Assembly: GCA_023052935.1 (NCBI GenBank)
Contig: CM041294.1
Span: forward strand, 152,893,399-152,957,398
Origin: Piezodorus guildinii
Taxonomy: Eukaryota > Arthropoda > Insecta > Hemiptera > Pentatomidae
DNA length: 64,000 nucleotides
Direction: 5' to 3'
Positions 32,891-43,673 of the stretch are shown in pieces. Each line of letters starts with the position of its first letter. Position 1 is the first letter of the stretch. The notes under the pieces were generated by a model that did not search any database, was not told the DNA's origin, and worked only from the letters and a program-made list of their open reading frames with translations. The position numbers were made by a program, and so were the translations under genes.

Positions 32891-33394
32891 GACTACCTGT
32901 ATACTAAAGAGAAATTTCGCAAATATACAAAAATTGAAAACAACCATAGAGCAAATCAATGTGTGGTTCCTCCTGGAACGAATCAAAACACCACGTTACT
33001 GTCCGATATTCAGATTGATAAAGTGACTAAGAAAAACAGAAACATTTTTGCCTCACGCAGATAAGATAAAATATCGGATAGAGGATGGCAAATATAAATC
33101 CAGAGAACTATTTATCAAGGAGAGAGGACACGAGAAGAAAACAGCGCAATAAACTCCCCACTCCTATTGATAACTCGACCGCCGTATCTCTACTTCTATT
33201 CCTATTCCAACATTTTACAGGATTGTATTTTTTTATTTATCGTTCTGTTTGGTTTCGACCTATGAAATGATCCATAATTGTGTTGCATGGCAAACAAGGA
33301 AAACTCAGATATCAGGGTATCACATCATATAATTTTCTGCTGGTAGCTCCAGGCTGCAGAGTTGAATTTTAAAGTTTTAAAGCTTAAAAATAAA
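32891..33394. other. No gene seen
   Basis: The 61-codon frame at 33085-33270 has no recognised domain. Otherwise unassigned. Confidence 0.4.
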
Positions 33395-33545
33395 ATATTT
33401 CTCTAATTTTTACTTTCACTTACCTGTATAGCAAGGAAAGGTATTACCGATCGTTAAAATTTTCGAATTTGTGTTTTCAACGGAAAAACATGTTTTAAGA
33501 TCTCCCCAGTCCAAATAACCAAGTCCCGCAAAATCGCTAAAGATA
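33395..33545 (-). repeat. Repeat X, terminal fragment
   Basis: TTTTTACTTTCACTTACC, ATTACCGATCGTTAAAATTT and CCAAATAACCAAGTCCCGC, the end block of X reversed. Confidence 0.75.
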
Positions 33546-33559
33546 TTAAATTTCGTATT

Positions 33560-33661
33560 AAATTAACAAAATAATTAAATTAAATTAAATTCCGCGCTGA
33601 TTAAGATGAAGATAAATTTTTAAAGAATCAATTCAATAGAAACATCTGTTTTATTAAATCT
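33560..33661 (+). repeat. Repeat X, left part of a copy split by a Helitron
   Basis: GATAAATTTTTAAAGAATCA to CATCTGTTTTATTAAATCT. The copy resumes at 34226. Confidence 0.65.
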
Positions 33662-34225
33662 TCTATACTAATATTATAAAGCTGAAGAGTTTGTTTGTTT
33701 GTTTGAACGCGCTAATCTCAGAAAGTACTGGTTCAAATTGAAAAATTCTTTTTATGTTGGATAGGCCATTTATTGAGGAGAGCTATAGGCTATATAACAT
33801 CACGCTGCGACCTTTATATAACATCAATCTGCAATCAATGGGAGTGAAGAATCAGTGGAAAATCTGAAGAAATTATGGGGAAATTATCCTCGCATCTTAA
33901 TGGATTTGGAACCATTTACCTTTTAATTTTAAAATAATACAATTTCCTGTTAATTTATCTTTTCCCATAACAATTAATAAATCACAGGGGCCAATATTTA
34001 AACACGTAGGAACTGATTTACGTCAAGACTGCTTTTCACACGGCCAACTATATGTTGCACTGTCGAGTTCGGGTTGCGAAGAAGATCAGTATGTTCTTCT
34101 GCCACAAGAAAATAAAACTAAAAATATCATTTATCCAGAAGTACTTTAAAATATATTATTTTTAAAACTTCTTAATAGCGATCATAACAGAAATTGACGC
34201 AGACGAAGTCGCGGGCAACATCTAG
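33662..34225 (+). mobile_element. Helitron, internally deleted
   Basis: Starts TCTATACTAATATTATAAAG (5' TC) and ends GCGGGCAACATCTAG before T, the canonical CTAG-T 3' end of Helitrons. It has no target duplication and sits cleanly inside an X copy (33661/34226), as expected for this class. The rolling-circle replication (Rep) part and most of the helicase are deleted. Only the 5' end and the last helicase block remain. Confidence 0.85.
33918..34149 (+). pseudogene. Helitron helicase C-terminus
   Basis: Open frame without its own start: QFPVNLSFPITINKSQGPIF, then CFSHGQLYVALSSSGCEEDQ, ending NKTKNIIYPEVL and stop TAA. INKSQGP and HGQLYVALSR are the last Pif1-like helicase motifs of Helitron proteins. 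Here the usual arginine after ALS is serine, which would remove an ATP-contacting residue. Remnant only. Confidence 0.8.
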
Positions 34226-34620
34226 TGTATTATATAATTAACTACTACAATCAGTTTGTTTTTATCGATTTTTCATAATTTTTACAATATTGTGTATAAC
34301 ACAATATTTTTTCGAAAATCTAGCTTTCCAGCGATGTATTATACATCTATATTACTGTTCAAAAATACAAATATTGCATTAAAAAATATGTATGCTCTTT
34401 TATACTTTAGTTATGTATCGAATTCTTTCAACTTCTATATTTAGCTGTTTTCCTAGCTTTGCTAATTAGATGATGAATTTTATTTAATCAATACAAAACT
34501 TAAGGTAGTTTCATAAGTTGGTCATTTAGACTCAGGGAATCTTAAAACGTGTATTTCCACTGGAAAAATAAATATGAAACTTTTCACGACTGCAATACTT
34601 TCCCTTACTCAAATCGAAAA
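34226..34620 (+). repeat. Repeat X, right part of the Helitron-split copy
   Basis: GTATTATATAATTAACTAC onward, to TTTTCACGACTGCAATACT and CCCTTACT. Confidence 0.7.
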
Positions 34621-35744
34621 TAATCTATGATCCAGAACACGCATAAGGAAAATATGAAAAAGAAGTATCCGGTTTTAATACTTTATTTTATTTTTGAAAG
34701 GAGATATTGATATTCTACAAGAACAAGTATTCTACGAAATATCAGGCAAGCATAAAAATTAATTTAGTTTTTGATCCTATAAAAACAGTATTTCGAGAAT
34801 TTCCAGCAAAAACACAGGTTGTAATAGGTTGACTTTGGGCTTTAAAATAAAATAAAATAAACAAATAACAAAAAAAAAAAAAAAATGTATTGCCTTTCAT
34901 ATAGAAAGGTAGTTTTAAATTGCTAAAATAAAGAACTTTGTTGGCATCCTGATCTAACTAGGTCTTGGTCCTATCTTCAGTATGTTTTTATTGGCTAAAT
35001 ACATTAAAAACCCCCTGGTTTAAGATATTTTTAATGGTTATTGGTTACTTTATAAATGGTTTATATCTTAATGTTTTTCAGTTTAGGAATAAGTAGTCCT
35101 AATTGATTTAATCACATAAATGTTGTAGAAATAAGTGATTGTTTGAGGAGATTATATTTAAAAATATTTTTTTGAGTTCAATTACCGAGCAAGAAATTTC
35201 GTCTGTACCACCCGTGCTGTCAATATTATGATTTTCTATTTAATAAGCAACGTTGCTTCGAAATTGGGACTGATATTTCCAGTAAATTGTTTTTCAATTT
35301 GTACCACGATAAAGTGAGAGATTTGAGCTGGAATACGAGAAGATAAGGGACAGGAACTGAAAAGTAAGAGCCATACAAAACAGGAAGAATGCCCTGGCTA
35401 TATTAGCTACGGGGATTATGCAAATCCTCACGAGGGGGGGGGGGAAGGAAACAAAGGTTCCCAGGTCTGAATACAGAGTGCTCTTAAAGCGAGGAATCAG
35501 TGACATTTACTCTAAGGCAGCGTCTAGTCTGATCTTAATGTCACCGAGTCTCTCTCATTATTTTCCAGCAAGATAGGCTCCGTTTTCCAGGGAACATTTT
35601 AAGGCACAAATTCAAGAAACTCACAGCAAAAATGTTACAAGAACAATTTACAGGTGAATAATGGGTGTCACCTTTAAGTACAAGATCCTGACTTACAAAA
35701 TCATTTAATACAAAATTGGTACTCCTATAGGAGAAAAACGACTT
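34621..35744. other. No gene seen
   Basis: Contains a poly-A near 34870, a 10-base G-run near 35433 and GC-richer sequence at 35290-35600, none of it recognised. Confidence 0.4.
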
Positions 35745-36618
35745 TAACATACCTCCATTTTTAAAATCAATGAAAGAATTTTCAAATACAGTTAGAGATA
35801 AAAATACGTGAAACTATAAAAGAATTAATTAAATCGAATTTATATAGGAACATGTGTTTTATTAAAAAATCGGTCATATTATTATATAAAATAATCAGTT
35901 AGTTTTATCTTCTTTTCATCACTCTCTATTAACTATTAAAAGCTTGAGAATAAGATAATATTTGTTCTAAAATCTTTAGCTTTCCAACGGTATATCATAC
36001 ATGTATATTACTGCTCTTATGTTCAAAAACAAAATATTGCATTACAAAAGTATTTTTTCTGTTTTCTCCTTTAGTTGGGAATCGAATTCATTCAATTTAT
36101 ATATTTACCTGTTTTTCATCAGTGGTAATAAGATAATATAGTTATTTTTATAGAATCGACAAAATTAAAGGTACTTTAGGGAAAGAAAACTTAAAATATC
36201 GGTATTTATGCCCTGTCAGACCATTTTAATCCGAATGAAACCTAAATTATATCAAATCCCTTTAAATATCACATCGATATAGCGAGTTTAATCAAAATCG
36301 TCGGAACCGTTTTTAAGAAAATTGAAGAAAGGTGCAAAGTGCATGGTATAAAGTGGCTCTTCTGGTAAGCTCATTTTGATGAAAAAGGTTTTGTAACGTC
36401 TCGGGCGTATATTTGTTCTAAATATGAAATTTCAGTTTCATAGGACTTACCGTTTCTGCCAGGGAGTTACCACACACACACCCACAGACCTTTTTGCGGG
36501 ACTTGGTTGTTTGGACTCAGTAGACCCTAAAATGTGTATTTCCGTTGAAAACTGGAATTCGAAAATTTTCACGATCGCAATACTTTCCCTTACTAAATAT
36601 AGTAAGTGAAAGTAAAAA
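35745..36618 (+). repeat. Repeat X, nearly complete copy
   Basis: Runs from ACCTCCATTTTTAAAATCA to the terminal GTAAGTGAAAGTAAAAATT. Useful reference: about 870 bases, no coding potential, an ACACACACAC microsatellite near 36474, and GATCGCAATACTTTCCC just before the end. Confidence 0.85.
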
Positions 36619-36624
36619 TTTATT

Positions 36625-36840
36625 AGACGAGGACAAGTCAAAACATATAACTTTCACATTTCGACCATATTCCTCAGACCAATACAACCTAGGAAAAACA
36701 CTCCACCAAGTATGATCGGGGTCCACCTGTCAAGATGAAATGAAAACTCTCAACCACCGACTGAAAGTCCTATATTCTCTTTTATCTAAATCACCAGAAC
36801 TGATGATTGGACAGAAACTGGATGCATATCCATAACAAAA
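36625..36840 (+). pseudogene. Jockey-like subfamily 2 fragment
   Basis: Contains LNHRLKVLYSLLSKSPELMI in one frame. The nLRxLYxLLxxxSxL block precedes the WTYG block in jockey-like LINEs. Shifts elsewhere. Confidence 0.55.
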
Positions 36841-36847
36841 ACACCGA

Positions 36848-37505
36848 TTTTTTTAAACATATTTATTGATATTTACAACTGTATTATATACAGCAAGTAA
36901 ATGTGATGGGCATATATGTAGAGACGCTACCCATTTACAGCACTCTAAAAATATTCTAAACTAGTCAATATTCTAAGGTCAAGTCATCTTCTTTTCAGAC
37001 GCCTCGGAGGATTATGGGGAATCGAAGAGGATGATAGGATAGAAACTACTAGATTAGAGTGGAAATGGAGTTTTTCATGGAATGATTGATACCTGGATCG
37101 GGCTAACTCTGTAACATATGGAACATTAAGGTCTTTATGGGTGAGCTTATTCATGTCAAAGTAAAGAGCGTTTAAGAATTTAGGATTGAAAGGATTGGAT
37201 ACGAGAAGAATTTGTAGGTTTAGTAGAGCCCCATAGCTCTACTCCATAAGTTCATATCGGTCTTATGATGTTCATATAAATTAGTATTTTGTAATTAAAT
37301 GAAAGGTTGGAGCGTTTGTTTAGTAAGTAGTTGAAAACGTCGGGAAGTTTCATTTCGTTTCAGTTTTGTATAGGGATTTCAAGTTAGACGTTTCTAAAGG
37401 TGGTTTGTAAATCCTAAATACCGAATATGTTCAACAGGGAAAAGTGAAGAGTGATTAAAGGATATTGTAGGGCAGGAAGATATTGGTTTACGAAGAAGTG
37501 GAAAT
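36848..37505 (-). pseudogene. Jockey-type LINE fragment (J6)
   Basis: Reverse orientation of the last ~650 bases of J1. It runs from the A-tail/UTR at 36848 (ACTGTATTATATACAGCAAG) through CAGACGCCTCGGAGGATT and GATTGGATACGAGAAGAATT to the LRRKP block near 37490. Many stops. Confidence 0.8.
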
Positions 37506-37620
37506 AATAAAATATAAATACCTTCTTAAACACATATGGACTTTTACACATTTTTATGATTCAGAAAAAAAAAAAAAAAAAAAAAAAAGACTCCAAAACC
37601 AGAACTCTAATCATTATAAT

Positions 37621-38044
37621 AATAATAGGCTTACCGAACCCGAAGATTCGATGCCGATACCACTAAACTTCGCCTGCTCAGACTCGTCCAATGTTCGCCG
37701 GTCAAGCCCAAGCTACCGAGATCAGCCTTAATGCAATCCTCCCATCGACGCTTCGGCCAACCTTTCGGATACCTACCAGTCGGTTCAGCGAATACCAACT
37801 TTCTCGTAATACGTTCCTCACCGAGCCCAACAACTTTACGCGCCCATTTGAGTTTCCGCGATGCCACCAACTCAATTATATTCACAGGGTAAAAACTCCG
37901 CAATTCCGCGTTGTGCAACCTTCTAAACTCCCCAGTGGCCTCATCTCTCTGCGGACCAAATATTTTACGCAGTATCTTATTTTCGAAAACCTTATGCCGT
38001 TGTTCATCCTTCAAAGTAAGTGGCCACGTTTCACATCCACGGCC
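37621..38044 (-). mobile_element. RTE-like LINE, 5'-truncated copy 2, with 17 bp duplication
   Basis: Minus strand open frame 38014-37631, starting near MKDEQRHKVFENKILRKIFG and ending ASNLRVR, followed by TAAGCCTATTATTATT. ACTCTAATCATTATAAT flanks it exactly on both sides (37604-37620 and 38045-38061), a clean target-site duplication. The frame is uninterrupted, so it is younger than copy 1 at 7327-8057. The remaining part lies after the reverse transcriptase active site, so it encodes no enzyme. Confidence 0.9.
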
Positions 38045-38254
38045 ACTCTAATCATTATAATATAAAATAAATTAAGACTCTTTGTTACAGCTCCTCGGTA
38101 CGTATATAACAAATCCTTACATAATACGGGCATATTACGAATAACAGTTGACCAACACATACGAACTCTATATTCGCCTTTTAACAGCAAACGGGAACGA
38201 CAATATACTTATAAATGACTTGACAATAACTGAAATGCATATTAGAAGGTAGAG

Positions 38255-38600
38255 AAAGGAAATATATATTATCGAATTTCATGCCCTGTACAATTCTTTC
38301 AATCAGAATAAAATCTATACAATATTAAAGCTCATTAAAGTTTACATCAATCTAGCGAGTGTCATCAAAAATCGTAAAAAGTAGCTATAACATCTCGGGC
38401 GTATAGCTATCGAAAATATGAAATTTAAGATCATTACGACTTTTCGTTTACGTGCAAGAATTATTACACACATACACCTTACCGCAATTTGGTTATTTGC
38501 ACTTAGGGTACCATAAAACGTGTATTTCCATTGATTTTTCACGATCTCAATACTTTTCCATGCTATCTATTTCATATAGAGGTAAATGAAACTTAGAATA
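38255..38600 (+). repeat. Repeat X, diverged fragment
   Basis: TTCATGCCCTGTACAATTC, TTTACATCAATCTAGCGAG, CTCGGGCGTATAGCTATCG and ATCTCAATACTTTTCCATGC in X order. Confidence 0.65.
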
Positions 38601-38876
38601 ACAGAGATAATTGTAAAAGATTGGCTAGAGGATTATAAAAGTAATAAAGACGTTATAGCCAAGAGTAAAGAGCAGATGGACGATATGTGGTGAGGCTCGA
38701 CGGAGCAGAAGGTGCGAGGAGCCGGCAAAGATGTCCTCATCGATAGCCACTTCGGATACTTGGCACAACAAAGGCTCGCTCGCCTGTCAAAGGCTAAATA
38801 CAATAATTCAATTATTTATGCCTATATACCCCCTTCCGGTTATATATCTATTAACTTTATTAGTTAATTACCTTTT

Positions 38877-38877
<1 letters not shown>

Positions 38878-38951
<74 letters not shown>
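38878..38951. repeat. (CA)n(TA)n tract
   Basis: About 17 bases of CA followed by about 57 of TA. Confidence 0.95.
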
Positions 38952-38955
<4 letters not shown>

Positions 38956-38956
38956 A

Positions 38957-39676
38957 TTCAAAAAAAGCATGTACCACGAAACCCATGAAGGGTCTTGGGC
39001 TCTATATATGCTTATATATGGGCAGATATAGAGATTATTACTGTTTTTAGGCCAAAGGCAGTGCAATGAGGTGATTAGGCCTTGATAATGCTAAGCCGCT
39101 AAGCTTTTTCCCAATTGAGACGTTGATTTCCAAAAGGTACTATATCCATTCTAGGAAATTTTACAGGACGCTCGAAAATCACTAATTATTATATTATTAA
39201 ATTAGCTAATTTGATTCTTTTCACATTAATATCCAGGATTGTTTTTTTAGTATATTAATAACATCATATTAAAGATATGAAATGAGATGTTTTGGTATAA
39301 TTTGGAATAAAATTAAATGTGTAATTATTTCCTTTAGAAAATAACTATATTTCTAAATTGCGTTTATAAAGGGCTTGGGTGTTCATTAGATAAAATGAAA
39401 TAGGAGATTTAGATATAACTAATTGATGAAAATACAAATGTGTAAGAAAATCAATTTTGTATAAAATGTCCTTTAGTACTTTTTGGAAATCTACGCCTCA
39501 ATCGTTTTTGGGTTCCCAATTTTTAGAGGCTGGATCTGCCCAAGGAGTGTATTCTGACCCTAGAGTTGCCCTTTGACAGTTTTAACAGAATAAATAATAT
39601 CCTGCCACAGCCGGGATTCGAATACAGGACCCGGGAACCGTAGACTAGTGCTCTATCGACTAGCAAAAAGCCGCTC

Positions 39677-39680
<4 letters not shown>
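38957..39680 (-). repeat. tRNA-derived SINE family W, split by a MITE
   Basis: 3' part at 38957-39113 (ACCCATGAAGGGTCTTGGGC, GCAATGAGGTGATTAGGCC) and 5' part at 39503-39680 (GGCTGGATCTGCCC, GGGATTCGAATACAGG as B-box, GAGCACTAGTCTACGG reversed as A-box side). Both halves match the intact copy at 43345-43673 in order. The 388 bases between are the MITE at 39114-39502. Confidence 0.8.
39114..39502. mobile_element. MITE family Y
   Basis: Imperfect terminal inverted repeats of about 35 bases: ATTGAGACGTTGATTTCCAA at the left, and GATTTCCAAAAAGTACTA read inward from the right. Inserted in a SINE; the empty site is visible in the copy at 43345-43673. No transposase. A second copy is at 42565-42788. 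Confidence 0.75.

Positions 39681-39719
<39 letters not shown>
39680..39719. repeat. (TA)n tract
   Basis: About 40 bases of TA next to the head of the split SINE. Confidence 0.95.
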
Positions 39720-39721
<2 letters not shown>

Positions 39722-39860
39722 ACCACCAACTCAAAGTACTATAATCACTTTTATCTAAATCAACAAAATTAGAAATTAGACAGAAACTGAATATATACAC
39801 GAACCTACTTAAGCCAATATGGACGCTTCACAGATTTTTGGTTCAGCAAAAAAGACACAT
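39720..39860 (+). pseudogene. Jockey-like subfamily 2 fragment
   Basis: NHQLKVL, stop, SLLSKSTKLEIRQKLNIYTN, LLKPIWT. Same block as 36625-36840, extended to the PIWT part. Confidence 0.55.
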
Positions 39861-40039
39861 ACAAATTATACTTATTGTTGACTATTGGACTGAGGCTCAT
39901 ATAAAAACTTTGTTCCTTTAAGGCCTAGTATCAGCTCCCCCAATATGACTATGTATTTCTGAGACACAATTAAGCGCAATTTTTCTTTTAGGCATCATCT
40001 TGCATCCTTGATTAATCAAAAAAGGTAAAATTTGGTGTT

Positions 40040-40345
40040 TATGAACATAAAAAATAGTAATATACCGCTAGAAAGATAAAAATTTCAGAAAAATTATTAT
40101 CCTTTAAACAATTGTAAAAGGTTAAGAGTGATGAAAAGCCGATAAAACTAACAGATTGCCACAGGTAATAATATAATAGATTATTTAATAAAACAAATGT
40201 TATTATTAAAATTTAATGCCAATAATTCTTTAACAATTTATTTTTATCTCTAAGTGTTTTCGAAAATTCTAAAAAACTATTTAAATTGATTTTAACAACA
40301 GAGGTAAGTGAAAATCGTTTGTTGCGCTTACCAGATTTTTCCTAG
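40040..40345 (-). repeat. Repeat X, starting-end fragment
   Basis: AGTAATATACCGCTAGAAAG, AGTGATGAAAAGCCGATAAA and CAGAGGTAAGTGAAAATCG near the terminus GCGCTTACCAG. Confidence 0.75.
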
Positions 40346-40434
40346 AATTAGAATAAAATTGTAAAACGGGGCAAAATAATTTATAAGGCAGAACAACAAC
40401 TTTTGCCGGGTCAGCTTATATGTATATGTGTGTG

Positions 40435-40443
<9 letters not shown>

Positions 40444-40496
<53 letters not shown>
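40444..40496. repeat. (TA)n tract, left of the family B element
   Basis: About 53 bases. With 41337-41402 it brackets the Penelope-like element. Confidence 0.95.
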
Positions 40497-40498
<2 letters not shown>

Positions 40499-41329
40499 TT
40501 TTTGTTGTTCTTAGGTTTCAGTCAATGAATAAACAATTTTATGTATGCGACGTTTCGAGAATTTATTGTTCTCATAATCATGCCTTAACAATGGAAAAAA
40601 AAACAACAGAACATTAATATTATTATACAATAATAATATATAATGTTATTGTTAGAGATATAGAAAAGAATACATTGAACAATGAATACTCATACAGTAG
40701 GTGCAGAGATAATTTAGACATTCATTCAAATTTCACTCACCCAAAATTATTCAAATTATTAAAAAATCAGCTTCAAACGAAATTTTAAAGAAATGATTAC
40801 CATAGAGAAATATAAAAATCGGATGTCCAAAACCTTAATGCATGTTACTCAAATTTGATAAACATATAATAAATTTAAAAAAATAAAATGAACGTCCTAA
40901 TAATAATAAAAAATAAAATGAAAACAACTCAACAATAGGAGAATACCCCAGACTCCTGACGTCATCATAAATTCCTAGAAAATCTTCCAGACTTGAACTA
41001 TTCCTTTTTTATTTTGTCAGTGTTCTTTCAAATCTTGTGGACAACACATGTCTAATCAAGACACTATTTTGTCCGAAATTGTAAGTAATTTTATAATAAT
41101 ATCTTTAATGTAAATCCTAATTTAAAATATCTATGTACCTACTGTATGAGTATTCATTGTTCAATGTACTCTTTTCTATATCTCTAACAATAACATCATA
41201 TATTAATTATTGTATAATAATATTGATGTTCTGTTTTTTTTGTTTTCCCATTATTAAAGCATGATTATGAGAACAATAAATTCTCGAAACGTCGCATAGA
41301 TAAAATTGTTTATTCATTAAAAACCTGAG

Positions 41330-41336
<7 letters not shown>
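40497..41336. mobile_element. Penelope-like family B, both inverted arms, between two TA tracts
   Basis: Outer arms at about 40497-40720 and 41115-41336 are reverse complements (TTTCAGTCAATGAATAAACA; GCGACGTTTCGAGAATTTAT; CTCATAATCATGCC; ATACTCATACAGTAGGT). The centre holds the ACACTATTTTGTCC and CTTGAACTATTCC blocks. Both ends run straight into TA repeat, so the element probably inserted in a TA microsatellite. Each arm has the GAGAA/TTCTC helix before GAAACG, which resembles hammerhead helix II, but the CTGATGA box is changed. No protein-coding region. Confidence 0.65.

Positions 41337-41402
<66 letters not shown>
41337..41402. repeat. (TA)n tract, right of the family B element
   Basis: About 66 bases of TA repeat. 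Confidence 0.95.
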
Positions 41403-41409
<7 letters not shown>

Positions 41410-42134
41410 CAATAAAGGATCAATAACATATGTACAAAGTCTAGAAATCCGTTATTTTAGATTAGATAAAATACAGCAGGTTGCTAAAATTAAGTTGCCT
41501 AGTATATTGTAACTAAGACCCTTTCCATTTGCCTTAGAAGAAATATAGCGCCCTGGTCAGAAGGGACACCTGAGGGCGGACTGGAAGACTATCCTCTCTA
41601 AAGAGACGAAGACTGATTGCCCAGGGTCCTCGCCAAATCTATTTAACAAAGTCCGCTTGACAAATTCATTCCTCTTCCTGGAGGATTCATCAATAACAAG
41701 CCGGAGCAGTGGAATTAGACAGGACTCCTCAAGGCAGTTACATTTGCATCTCTTTCTAATTTCTTTAGAAGGCAGGTTGAGAAGGAGGGAGCTGATTGGC
41801 AGCCACGTGTCGCAAAGGAGCTTTCAGGAAAGTGGTTAAGGTTTAACTTTTGCACCCGTCATGAACCGAATGTATAGTAAAGATGAGGATATAATTTGAA
41901 GATCTGAAAGAATAATTAAGTATCTCTATAACTGTCAACATTTTGTTGATTTATTCATCTTTAGGTTGGAATAGAAATATGGTATAAAGGCGGCGATAAC
42001 GGTAGGTGAGGTGGAAATGGCGATATTCACATCGTTGAGCGCGCTGGAAATTTTGTGGAAGTGAATATCGTGATAGTTGATGTACTATATCACACTTTCA
42101 TCTACTTTCCATAACGATAATTAACTATAATATA
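41403..42134. other. No gene seen
   Basis: GC-richer at about 41530-41850 with a 60-codon frame (41657-41839) that is not recognised. No splice pair that would make it an exon. Confidence 0.4.
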
Positions 42135-42215
42135 ATTTTTACTTTCTCTTACTTATATAGTAAGGAAAGTATTGCGATCGTGAAATTTTCGAATTCCTAA
42201 GTCGTCGATTTTTTT
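42135..42215 (-). repeat. Repeat X, short terminal fragment
   Basis: TTTTTACTTTCTCTTAC, ATTGCGATCGTGAAATTTTC. Confidence 0.75.
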
Positions 42216-42564
42216 ATGTAAAATAAAAGCTCAAAAGTTATCATTTATTAGTATCTATGGTTAAATATTGTTCACAACGTCGTTAATAATATAGTTAAAT
42301 TTACTAAATACACAAAATAGTAAATACAAGTTCAAAACAAACTTCATAGTTACAAACTTTCTTATTTTAGTGCCAAAATAGATAAATTGTCCTTGAATAT
42401 TTACTTTCTTTATGAATAATAGATAATCAATGTAATTAACTAACAAAGTAAGATATTTCTCAGAGGGAGAATAAGAAAATATACATAACTTAGTAATTAA
42501 CGATATTAAGAGTTAGTTATCGGTAATATTATATCAGGAAGGTTATAGTGTCCGTTACCAACTT
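42216..42564. other. No gene seen
   Basis: AT-rich. The minus-strand frame at 42261-42446 is low-complexity in base use and not recognised. Confidence 0.4.
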
Positions 42565-42788
42565 ATCTCTTCGAAAAAGTACTATATCCATATTATATTT
42601 TTTTAAATCATCGGAAAATGCAATAATTTGGAAAAATGAGTTGGCAACACACTTAAAAATCAACTTTTGATATTAATAAAAAAAGAATCACGTAAATTGG
42701 TCCAATAATAAATAAATGACAGATTTTTGCGTTTCCTGTAAAATTTTCTAAAGTGGATATAGTACTTTTTGGAAATCAATGTCTCAAT
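42565..42788. mobile_element. MITE family Y, second copy
   Basis: Right end GGATATAGTACTTTTTGGAA then GTCTCAAT; left end AAAAAGTACTATATCCATAT. Shorter and more diverged than 39114-39502. Confidence 0.6.
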
Positions 42789-42789
42789 T

Positions 42790-42960
42790 GCTGATAATCA
42801 TCCGAGGCGTCTGAAAAGAAGATGGCTCATGAGATCTCCAAGTGTAGAATATTTTTAGAGTGCCAATAGAAAGCTTCTTTACAAGTATCAGTAATCATGC
42901 TTTTATATTTTTACCCACATTCACATGTTGTATTACACATTCAGCAGGGGCGTATCTACG
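42790..42960 (+). pseudogene. Jockey-type LINE, last bases (J7)
   Basis: CATCCGAGGCGTCTGAAAAG encodes the PRRLKR ending, followed by the jockey 3' UTR (GTGTAGAATATTTTTAGAGT, TTGTATTACACATTCAG). Confidence 0.7.
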
Positions 42961-43344
42961 TTTTTGGAGCGGGACTGAGTTAGCTGCTTACTGTTCCAAG
43001 TTCCAACGTGTTTAATGTGAGATCACAGCAGTTCTAGGCTTTGACATACACAATGACATGAAGATGTAATTATGGAAATTCTTAAAAAAAAAATTCTTAT
43101 ATTATTATTTATTATTAAAAATGATTCTTATATTATAATATATTCTATTCTTATATCTTATTATGGAAATAAAAAGATGAAAATAAATCACGCACATCTA
43201 AATAAAATTCTTAAAGAAGAGTAATTAAGTGAAATTAACCGATAAGTGTCCTTTGAGGGGGAATGTTGAAAGTTATAAAATATTTAATAAATAAACTCTT
43301 ATGCTTGTTAATTCCTACAAGCATATTATGTTTAGAAATCATAA
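42961..43344. other. No gene seen
   Basis: AT-rich, unassigned. Confidence 0.4.
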
Positions 43345-43673
43345 ATAAAAAAAATAAAATAAAAACACCCTGTGCCATTATAACCCATGAAGAGTCTTAG
43401 GCTCAATACATATAGAGATTCGTACTGCTTTCCGTGCTTGCCCGTGCAAAGAGGTGATTCGGCCGAGATCACGCTCAGCCGCCAGGTTTTTCCACATTTT
43501 CGGGTAGCCACTTTATAGAGGCTGAGTCTGCCCCAGGAGGGTCTCCATACCCCAGGATCACCCCCCGGCTGAAATTACTGAATAAATAATATTCCTCACA
43601 ACCAGGATTCGAACCCGGAGACAGTAGACTAGCGCTCTATCCACTAGACCACGCCACTCCCAGAAAACATAAA
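43345..43673 (-). repeat. tRNA-derived SINE family W, intact copy
   Basis: Minus-strand head GTGGCGTGGTCTAGTGGATA (A-box) with CGGGTTCGAATCCTGG (B-box). Body with AGGGTCTCCATACCCC (plus strand) and a tail ending in AAAATAAAATAAA. About 330 bp. Not a tRNA gene: a long non-tRNA body and tail follow. Confidence 0.85.
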
